DNA from: Oscillospiraceae bacterium
Lineage (GTDB): Bacteria; Bacillota; Clostridia; Oscillospirales; Oscillospiraceae
Direction: 5' to 3'
DNA length: 64,000 bases
Assembly: GCA_017524845.1 (NCBI GenBank)
Contig: JAFXUU010000056.1
Location: forward strand, 31,096 to 95,095
Shown here: positions 58,490-64,000 of the stretch, piece after piece
Layout: every line of letters begins with the position of its first letter
Position numbering within the stretch: position 1 is the stretch's first letter
The notes under the pieces: generated by a model
Seen by the model: only the letters and a program-made list of their open reading frames with translations
Database searches by the model: none
Told to the model about the DNA's origin: nothing
Translations under genes and position numbers: made by a program

Positions 58490-58630
58490 GGGCGCGCTGC
58501 AAAACCCCTGTCATTCCGAGCCAGTACGCACACTGGCGTGGGAATCCGTCTATAAACGTTGAGAAAACGGATCGCACGGCCCCTTGCGGGGCCTCGACAA
58601 TGACGGAAGCGGCTATTTTGCAGCGCGCCC
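58490..58630. mobile_element. MITE-like 141-bp element with 15-bp terminal inverted repeats
   Basis: Termini GGGCGCGCTGCAAAA (58490-58504) and TTTTGCAGCGCGCCC (58616-58630) are perfect inverted repeats. Inside is a second pair (GTCATTCCGAG near 58510 and CTCGACAATGAC near 58603) and two small hairpins (GCCAGT-ACGCAC-ACTGGC and GGCCCC-TTGC-GGGGCC). It has no coding capacity. No clear target duplication was seen. Confidence 0.7.
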
Positions 58631-58697
58631 ATCGTTTTCTCGCCGCGGCGGGACGGGGAAACCCCCTCGTTCATCCGTCTTGCGTGAGGAGGCGGAT

Positions 58698-58724
58698 GTC
58701 GGCTCCCCTTTCAGGGGAGCCGAC
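58698..58724. repeat. Perfect 12-bp-stem hairpin
   Basis: GTCGGCTCCCCT (58698-58709), loop TTC, AGGGGAGCCGAC (58713-58724). It is related in style to the repeat at 54236 and lies just before a promoter. Confidence 0.6.
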
Positions 58725-58725
58725 C

Positions 58726-58754
58726 TTGCGCCGCAGCTTTGGAAAGGGTATACT
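58726..58754 (+). promoter_or_regulatory. Promoter of the small membrane protein gene
   Basis: TTGCGC (58726-58731), 17 bases, TATACT (58749-58754). With the MITE-like element and hairpin it accounts for most of the 58482-58783 gap. Confidence 0.65.
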
Positions 58755-58783
58755 GAGCTGAGAAAAAAAGGGGGGAGCCGGAT

Positions 58784-59002
58784 ATGGGCGACAGATACCG
58801 GGAGATCACCAATCCCGTGCTGTGCTTTCTGGCCGCGGTCCTCTGCGGGATCGCCGCGGTCTCCCAGTTTCGGGGGCGTTCCCTCATCGCCGGGCTGGTG
58901 TTCCTCGTCCTGGGGGCCGGACTGGTGTGGCTGGGCGTCGCGCTGGTGAAGAAATATCGGGCGCGGCGGCGCGCCGACAAGCAGGAGCGGGATGGGGACT
59001 GA
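58784..59002 (+). CDS. Small two-helix membrane protein
   Basis: A 72-residue protein with two hydrophobic segments (about residues 9-27 and 34-55) and a strongly basic, then mixed-charge C-terminus (KKYRARRRADKQERDGD). No family recognised. AAAGGGGGGAG precedes the ATG and a good promoter lies upstream. The DUF2284 gene follows 65 bases later. Confidence 0.7.
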   Translation: MGDRYREITNPVLCFLAAVLCGIAAVSQFRGRSLIAGLVFLVLGAGLVWLGVALVKKYRARRRADKQERDGD

Positions 59003-59067
59003 GGCCCCCGTCGGCGGCGGGTCTGCGGTCTGCCTGGAGGCGCATTCTGAATTACGGAGGGAACAGC

Positions 59068-59604
59068 ATGATCGATCTGGAATACTGGAAGGAAAAAGCG
59101 CTGGAATGCGGCTTCTCCCATGTGGGGGAGCTGGACGTGGACACCATCGAGCTTCGGAAGGAGGCCCGGGACGCCTGCGCGGAGAACAAGTGCCACAATT
59201 ACGGGAAGAACTGGTCCTGTCCGCCCGGCTGCGGCACCCTGGAGGAATGCGACGCGAAGATCCGGAAATACAAACGCGGCCTGCTGGTGCAGACCACGGG
59301 GGAGATCGACTCTTTGGATTTCGACGGCTTCATGGAGCTGGGGAAGAATCACGGGGAGGCCTTCCGGAAATTCGCTGCCCTGGTACGCGCGGAGATCCCC
59401 GGGGCCATGGTGATGGGAGCGTCCGCCTGCGCGGGCTGCGCCAAGTGCACCTATCCCGACGCACCCTGCCGCTTCCCGGAAAAGCTCTCCCACCCCATGG
59501 AGGGGCTGGGCATGATCGTGAGCGACGTCTGCAAGGCAAACGGCGTGAAATACTACTACGGTCCCGGTACGCTGACCTATACCGGCTGCGTGCTCACGGA
59601 CTGA
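59068..59604 (+). CDS. DUF2284 metal-binding protein
   Basis: A 178-residue protein of the DUF2284 family, predicted to bind metal or an Fe-S cluster. Cysteines occur as CAENKCHNYGKNWSCPPGCG near residues 38-57, then SACAGCAKCTYPDAPC. The second group is ferredoxin-like. The reaction is unknown; relatives are frequent in strict anaerobes. ATG 59068 is chosen because ACGGAGGG lies just upstream. Confidence 0.8.
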   Translation: MIDLEYWKEKALECGFSHVGELDVDTIELRKEARDACAENKCHNYGKNWSCPPGCGTLEECDAKIRKYKRGLLVQTTGEIDSLDFDGFMELGKNHGEAFRKFAALVRAEIPGAMVMGASACAGCAKCTYPDAPCRFPEKLSHPMEGLGMIVSDVCKANGVKYYYGPGTLTYTGCVLTD

Positions 59605-59637
59605 CCCTCGCACGAAGCGTTTTCGCATCATATGATC

Positions 59638-59840
59638 GGAGGCAGCGCGGTTTCGCGCTGCCTCCGTGTGTCGACACTTTGTCGACACACTGAGGGCAAA
59701 ATCAGAAAATGTTTCTGATTTTGCAAGGATATAACGTGCAGGGGGATTCCCGTCCCCCTGCACACATCCCCCATGCGTATTGAAACCTTAAATCAAGGGC
59801 TTGTCTACAGTCTGAGGCAGCGCGGTTCCGCGCTGCCTCA
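59638..59840. repeat. Composite four-hairpin repeat, copy 1
   Basis: Successive perfect hairpins: C (59638-59665, GGAGGCAGCGCG/CGCGCTGCCTCC), A (59666-59690, GTGTGTCGAC/GTCGACACAC), B (59696-59724, GCAAAATCAGAAA/TTTCTGATTTTGC) and D (59736-59763, GTGCAGGGGGA/TCCCCCTGCAC). After about 50 AT-rich bases a second C-type hairpin follows (59813-59840). Copy 2 at 61165-61348 has the same modules in inverted order. No gene in this interval. Confidence 0.85.
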
Positions 59841-59925
59841 GTGTGTCGCCCAGCGGCGGAGGCGGGAAAGGGAGCCGCGTCCGCCGTCGGGCCGGTCCCC
59901 GCGTTTCCGCTGGGACCGTATGCAA

Positions 59926-60645
59926 TCAGGTCTTTTCCTGCCGCCCCACCCGGGCCAGCGGGTGGACCTCGACGCTTTCCGAATAACGCACGACGTCGAT
60001 CCGGCAGCCGGGGCCGACGACCACCCGCCGCCCGGAGACCAGGGGGCAGGCGGTGGATTCCAGCTCTACCTCGTCCGCCTCGATGCTCTCCCTGACGGTA
60101 AGGACACTGCGCTCGCCGCCGCTCCAGGGAAAGCCGAAGCCGAAAAGGTGGCCCTCCGGCCGCGATTTGATCCGAACGGAACCGCCCCCGATGGCGCCGA
60201 CGCTGCTGCCCACAACCGGGGAGATTTCCGCGGTTTCCGCGTTCAGCAGGCCCTCGCAGACGAGTCTGCCGCTGCCGCGGAAGCTCTCCGCCTCGATGTC
60301 GCCGCCTACCTCCAGGCTGCCGGAGGCTCTGATGTCGCCGCCGGAGAGCTTTTTCTCCACGTGAGCGCTGCCGGAGAGCTGCAGCTCCCTGTCCCCACAG
60401 AGCGTACCGCAGTGCAGGCTGCCGCCGACCACGGCGCTGTCCGCACGGATCGTGCCGTTCAGATGGGTGCTCCCGGAGCTGCGGAATTCTCCCCGGCAGT
60501 CCAGCTCGCCCTCCCCCGTGAGGGAACCGGCGCAGGTGAATTTGCTGCAGCGGACGCTGCCATCGATCCTCGCGCTGCCGCTGATCCGGACTTCTTCATA
60601 TTCGCCGGTCCCCAGCACCCCGGAACCGGAAAACTTCATATCCAT
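59926..60645 (-). CDS. Bactofilin-like polymer-forming protein
   Basis: A 239-residue protein made of short beta-strand repeats with Gly/Ser turns (VRISGSARIDGSVRC, LQLSGSAHVEKKLSGGDIRASGSLEVGGDIEA), the right-handed beta-helix pattern of bactofilins. These polymerise without nucleotides and act in cell shape and surface organisation. It appears to join two such units with a hydrophobic break near residue 145. It overlaps the YhbD gene by 10 bases. B. subtilis has the same neighbourhood (yhbD followed by the bactofilins yhbE and yhbF). AAGGAGG stands 7 bases before the ATG. Confidence 0.8.
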   Translation of the reverse strand: MDMKFSGSGVLGTGEYEEVRISGSARIDGSVRCSKFTCAGSLTGEGELDCRGEFRSSGSTHLNGTIRADSAVVGGSLHCGTLCGDRELQLSGSAHVEKKLSGGDIRASGSLEVGGDIEAESFRGSGRLVCEGLLNAETAEISPVVGSSVGAIGGGSVRIKSRPEGHLFGFGFPWSGGERSVLTVRESIEADEVELESTACPLVSGRRVVVGPGCRIDVVRYSESVEVHPLARVGRQEKT

Positions 60646-61037
60646 GCCTCTGCCTCCTTGACTTTTCCCGTGACCAGCCCGGTCACGTCCAGCTTCGTTT
60701 CGCCCCGGCTGAGAACGATGCTCTTCACGTCCTCCATTTGGAAGCGCCTGTCCCCGTAGGCCGTGCCGACCGTCAGTACCCAGCTTTCCTTTTCCTCTCC
60801 CCGCAGCCTCCGGGCCAGCTCGTCCAGCTCCAGCTCGTTTTTGCCGTTGAGGATCAGCTCTACCCGCTCGGTGATGAGCCCTTCAGGGAAAAAGGTCTCC
60901 TGCCCCGTGACGGTGGCCTTTCGTATGAACCAATCCTCCGGGATCAGGCCCTTCCGTTTCCATCGGTACAGGGCCCCGTAGGACATGCCGTAGCGCTCCA
61001 GCAGCTCCTTCTTTGAAATCAGCTTTTCGTCCGACAG
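60636..61037 (-). CDS. yhbD: YhbD family protein (DUF4004), probable CTG start
   Basis: A 133-residue protein matching B. subtilis YhbD, with an N-terminal MerR-like winged-helix (LISKKELLERYGMSYGALYRWKRKGLIPEDWFIRK, then TGQETFFPEG) and a C-terminal domain. A regulatory role over bactofilin genes is suspected. Start: the only ATG in frame (61085) overlaps the -10 box of the promoter and would not be in the message. AAAGGAGGGG stands about 8 bases before CTG (61035-61037), giving the usual YhbD N-terminus. So a CTG start is proposed. Confidence 0.75.
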   Translation of the reverse strand: MSDEKLISKKELLERYGMSYGALYRWKRKGLIPEDWFIRKATVTGQETFFPEGLITERVELILNGKNELELDELARRLRGEEKESWVLTVGTAYGDRRFQMEDVKSIVLSRGETKLDVTGLVTGKVKEAEAWI

Positions 61038-61080
61038 GGGGATCCCCTCCTTTCTTCGTAACAGTGTTATCTTTGAGGAG

Positions 61081-61109
61081 AGCATAACATAACTATGTTA
61101 CGTTGTCAA
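61081..61109 (-). promoter_or_regulatory. Promoter and dyad operator of yhbD-bactofilin
   Basis: Minus strand: consensus TTGACA (61104-61109), 17 bases, TATGCT (61081-61086). The spacer holds the dyad AACATA-AC-TATGTT (61085-61098), and a second TAACA-N-TGTTA dyad lies near 61060-61070. Both could bind the YhbD winged helix. Confidence 0.75.
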
Positions 61110-61164
61110 GAGGGATCTTGAGACTTTTTTCCCGAAGGTCGTCGGCGCGGGGACCGCAGCAAAA

Positions 61165-61348
61165 GCAGACTGTCAAAAAACTGAAAAAACAGCGTTTCGA
61201 CAAGCATGGGGGAATTGTGAAGGGGGGACGGGAATTCCCCTTCACGTTCAATCCTGGCAAAATCAGAAAACATTTCTGATTTTGCCTGTCAGCGTGTCGA
61301 CACTTTGTCGACACGCTGACAGGCGCTGCCGCAAATGCGGCAGCGCCT
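61165..61348. repeat. Composite four-hairpin repeat, copy 2 (inverted)
   Basis: Order D (61217-61245, GTGAAGGGG/CCCCTTCAC), B (61257-61285, GCAAAATCAGAAA/TTTCTGATTTTGC), A (61285-61323, 17-bp arms around GTCGAC) and C (61321-61348, AGGCGCTGCCGC/GCGGCAGCGCCT, followed by GTTTT). Upstream, CAGACTGT and GCATGGGGGA match the reverse complement of copy 1. With the promoter this fills 61086-61390. Confidence 0.85.
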
Positions 61349-61390
61349 GTTTTCATTGCTTGGGTTTGCCGGTCGTTCCGGCGGCGGGGC

Positions 61391-64000
61391 TCAGCCGAGC
61401 CAGGTCATGAAGCGATCGAAGATCGCCGCTGCCTGGGCGCGGGTGGCGGTCCCGGTGGGATCCAGCGCGCCGGTCTTGTCGCCCTGGATCAGCCCGACCT
61501 CCACGGCCCAGTTCATGGCCTCGGCGGCCCAGGAGGACACGCTGCCGATGTCGTTGAAGCCGGTCAGCGTTCCGGTGGGGCCTTCCGTCAGCCCCATATA
61601 GCGGGCGTAACGGTAGAGGATGGTAACGAACTGCTCGCGGGTGATGTCGTTGTTGGGGGCAAATTCCTTCTCGCTGACGCCCAGGACGATGCCGTTGGAG
61701 GCGGCCCAGGCGACGGCGGGAGCATACCAGGCGTTCGCAGCCACGTCGTCGAACTTGATGCTCGCGCCGTCGGGTTCACCGGCCAGCCGGTAAAGGATGG
61801 TGATGAACTGGGCGCGGGTGACCTCGGTCAGCGGGCTGAAGGTGCCGTCGTCCATGCCCTTCATCAGCCCGGCCTCGTAGACCGCGCAGACATTGGCGTA
61901 GTACCAGGCAGTCTCCGGCACGTCGCTGAAGGGAAGCTCGGCCTCCTCGGCGGGTTCCTCGTCGGCAGGCGTCTCCTCGGCGGGCTCTTCGTCCTCGTCG
62001 TCGGGCTCCTCATCGAAGGGTTCGTCGTCGTCGGGAATGGGCACTTCCTGCTCGTCGGTGTAGCTTTCGCCGTTGAACTCAACGGTGGCGGTGTAAACGG
62101 TCTTGGCGTCTTCCTCGTCGGTAGCTGCCACAAAGCGGGAGGTGACTTCCGCCTCCACTTCTTCCGTCAGCTCTTCATTTTCCACGGCGGTAAAGACGGC
62201 GGTGGCGCTGCTGTAGTCGTCGGCCCAGATCCACTCGGGCTCGCCCCAGGTGTAATCCTTGACGGTGACGTAGCCGAAGGCCTCGCCCTTGGTGCTCTTC
62301 ACCACGACGATGTACTCCCCGGCCTCGTCGAAGGAGATGTCGAAGTAGCCCTCGTCGGTCTTGAGGCTGATCTCAGCCAGGTCGTCCAGGCAGGTACCCA
62401 CGTAGACGTCGCCGTTCACGCCCTCAGGCGCGTAGTTGTAGGAGGAGTCCATGGCGAAGGTCATGGCGGCCATGGTGATGGTCGTGCCCACGAGGGTCTC
62501 GGTCTTGGCGGGGTTCATGAAGCTGGTGCTCAGCCAGGTGCTGTCGTAGGCCAGGGCGTAGTACACGGTGCCGGGTACTGCTTCGGCATTGCCGTCCACC
62601 CAGCTCTTCTCGCTGGCCCGGTCAAAGATCCAGCTGCCGTGCTCGGGGGTGTGGCCCCACACCTTGGTGAGATACCAGCCGCCGTAGCCGCTGTCCGCCA
62701 CGGTCACGCCCTCGGTGCCGCCCTCATACTCCAGCTCGTGGACTTTCACAAAGGCGTCGCCGATGGTCATGCCCTCGGTGTAGGGGATGGGATACAGGGC
62801 AATGGGCTTTCCAGAGGTGCCCACTGCTGTTTCCTGCTCGTCCTGGATGGTCACATACACATAGTTCGGATCCAGCTCCACTTCCTCGGCCACAGGCTTG
62901 ATGATCTTTTCATATTTCGCGGTGACCAGGAGGTTGCGGGTGATGGGCGTCGCAAAATCGAACTCGACCTCGGCGCCGGTGTCATAGCAGTACCAGCCGA
63001 TGAAGTCGTAGCCGTCGATCTCCGGCGCCGCAACTTCCGTGACGGTGCTGCCGTCCTCCACGTACTGGGAGGCGATGAAGGGATACTGGTCGACGCCAGT
63101 GCGGAACTTCACCAGCCAGGGGCTGACCACGCCCATCTTCTCGCCGTCGATGGTGTAGTACACGTAGCTGATGCTGCCGTCCCCCGCGATGGTGGCCACC
63201 AGGCCCTTGGGCAGAGTGGCGGCGCTGCCGGCGCTGGGGCCGGTGTACTCGGTATCAGCGGTGCAGCCGGCGGCCAGATAGGTGAAGTTCAGGGTGCGGG
63301 TGTCACCCTCGGGGTTGATACGGATCTCGTCCCCGGGGTACTTGGGCGCATAGTAGTTGTCGTCAAAGTCGCTGTGGTTGTGGCCCCAGAGGACGACCAC
63401 GTTGCTGCGGGTATTCAGCGCGTCGATCACTTCGTTGGCGTGCTTCATGTAGCGCTCTTCGCCCCGGCCGTACCAGTAGTGGATGGGGAAGTGGGTCAGG
63501 ATGAAGATCGGGATGTCGGTGGGGGCGGTCTCCAGGTACGCCTTCAGCTCGGCAATGTCGAACTCGTTGTAGTCGTACTTGAAGCTCTTGGCGATCTCGC
63601 CTGCGCCGAAGCAGTAGATGATGTACTTGTCGGTCACCAGGCCTTCGCCCACCTGCATCATCCTGCCGGCGGCGTCATAGTTGGCGTACTCATTGGCATA
63701 GTCGCCGCCGGCGGAGGGGAACCATTCGTGGTTGCCCTGGGTGTAGATGGCGTCGCCTACCTTGCCCGCGTCGATCTGGGTGTCCACGTAGTCCATGACC
63801 GCCCCGGTCCAGGTCCAGAAATCGTCGGCGTTGGAGGCGTAGGCGGAGCCCATGTCGCCGCAGAAGCCCATGGCGTCGATGTAGCCTACGTCTTCCTCGG
63901 CCTTTTCCAGCCAGGTCTGCAGGTTCATGTTCTGGCCGTCGTAGTGGATATCGGAGGAGAAGGCCACGATGATGTCACCGTCCGCGTTCGCCACGGCGTC
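61391..64000 (-). CDS. SLH-anchored calcineurin-like metallophosphoesterase (N-terminus beyond window)
   Basis: At least 869 residues; the frame is open to the window edge, so the signal peptide is missing. The phosphoesterase domain has all the metal motifs: FSSDIHYDG, FCGDMGS, QGNHEW, LTHFPIHY and LWGHNHSD. Beta-rich regions follow, including a repeat (YEKIIKPVAEEVE, then YALAYDSTWLSTSF) and an acidic Pro/Glu linker (DDDEPFDEEPDDEDEEP). Three SLH repeats end the protein (FSDVPETAWYYANV, KFDDVAANAWYAPAV, FNDIGSVSSWAAEA). It would dephosphorylate nucleotides or phosphoesters outside the cell while bound to the wall. Confidence 0.88.
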   Translation of the reverse strand, partial: DAVANADGDIIVAFSSDIHYDGQNMNLQTWLEKAEEDVGYIDAMGFCGDMGSAYASNADDFWTWTGAVMDYVDTQIDAGKVGDAIYTQGNHEWFPSAGGDYANEYANYDAAGRMMQVGEGLVTDKYIIYCFGAGEIAKSFKYDYNEFDIAELKAYLETAPTDIPIFILTHFPIHYWYGRGEERYMKHANEVIDALNTRSNVVVLWGHNHSDFDDNYYAPKYPGDEIRINPEGDTRTLNFTYLAAGCTADTEYTGPSAGSAATLPKGLVATIAGDGSISYVYYTIDGEKMGVVSPWLVKFRTGVDQYPFIASQYVEDGSTVTEVAAPEIDGYDFIGWYCYDTGAEVEFDFATPITRNLLVTAKYEKIIKPVAEEVELDPNYVYVTIQDEQETAVGTSGKPIALYPIPYTEGMTIGDAFVKVHELEYEGGTEGVTVADSGYGGWYLTKVWGHTPEHGSWIFDRASEKSWVDGNAEAVPGTVYYALAYDSTWLSTSFMNPAKTETLVGTTITMAAMTFAMDSSYNYAPEGVNGDVYVGTCLDDLAEISLKTDEGYFDISFDEAGEYIVVVKSTKGEAFGYVTVKDYTWGEPEWIWADDYSSATAVFTAVENEELTEEVEAEVTSRFVAATDEEDAKTVYTATVEFNGESYTDEQEVPIPDDDEPFDEEPDDEDEEPAEETPADEEPAEEAELPFSDVPETAWYYANVCAVYEAGLMKGMDDGTFSPLTEVTRAQFITILYRLAGEPDGASIKFDDVAANAWYAPAVAWAASNGIVLGVSEKEFAPNNDITREQFVTILYRYARYMGLTEGPTGTLTGFNDIGSVSSWAAEAMNWAVEVGLIQGDKTGALDPTGTATRAQAAAIFDRFMTWLG

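Noticed and set aside
1-64000. CRISPR array, tRNA, rRNA, prophage or integrase
   Set aside because: No regularly spaced direct repeats, no cloverleaf or rRNA stretches and no phage or recombinase proteins were seen.

Overview
The window is a chromosomal stretch of a GC-rich, Gram-positive-type anaerobe, most likely a gut or environmental member of the Clostridia (an Oscillospirales-like relative is my best guess, not proven). Reasons: strong AGGAGG ribosome sites; many sigma-A type promoters with a 17-nt spacer; S-layer homology (SLH) proteins and a lipobox lipoprotein but no outer-membrane genes; oxygen-sensitive enzymes (two glycyl radical enzymes, Old Yellow Enzyme family flavoproteins, 4Fe-4S proteins); and Firmicutes families such as YhbD/bactofilin, UPF0316, DUF1846 and DUF4230. 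No rRNA, tRNA, CRISPR array, phage or transposase gene was seen.

Layout. 0-6.7 kb: a lipoprotein, small proteins, a ZIP metal transporter, an AAC(6')-type acetyltransferase, YjbQ, a PAF-acetylhydrolase-like esterase and a phloretin/diacetylphloroglucinol hydrolase homologue. 6.9-10.6 kb: an overlapping sensor pair, dCache-HAMP-PP2C phosphatase and HD-GYP protein. 10.6-23.6 kb: an oxidoreductase, a GH63-like hydrolase, a heterodimeric ABC exporter, an SDR, a QueG-like 4Fe-4S protein, a type B carboxylesterase, a CapA-type protein, an XRE regulator and small proteins. 23.7-31.4 kb: a MoaF-like/unknown/esterase operon, a large PEP-synthase-like protein and a three-gene membrane operon.

31.5-45.5 kb is the metabolic island: two divergent glycyl radical enzymes, an FMN reductase, a bicupin protein, a frameshifted OYE/dienoyl-CoA-reductase-like gene, a fumarate-reductase-type flavoprotein, a DapA-family lyase coupled to a second OYE, and a MATE exporter. 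Together with the C-C hydrolase at 5.9 kb and many esterases, this suggests breakdown and reduction of plant phenolics or similar compounds. That is inference: no substrate is shown by sequence, and no glycyl-radical activase lies in the window.

45.8-61 kb carries surface and housekeeping genes: an esterase with an unusual lipase-SLH-HAD fusion protein, aspartate kinase, an alpha/beta hydrolase-MurF-Ddl peptidoglycan operon, prfB, DUF1846, nicotinate phosphoribosyltransferase, DUF2284, and a YhbD-bactofilin pair. The right edge holds a truncated SLH-anchored metallophosphoesterase. The 58-61.4 kb intergenic regions contain a MITE-like element and two inverted copies of a repeat built of four successive hairpins, the clearest unexplained structural signal here.
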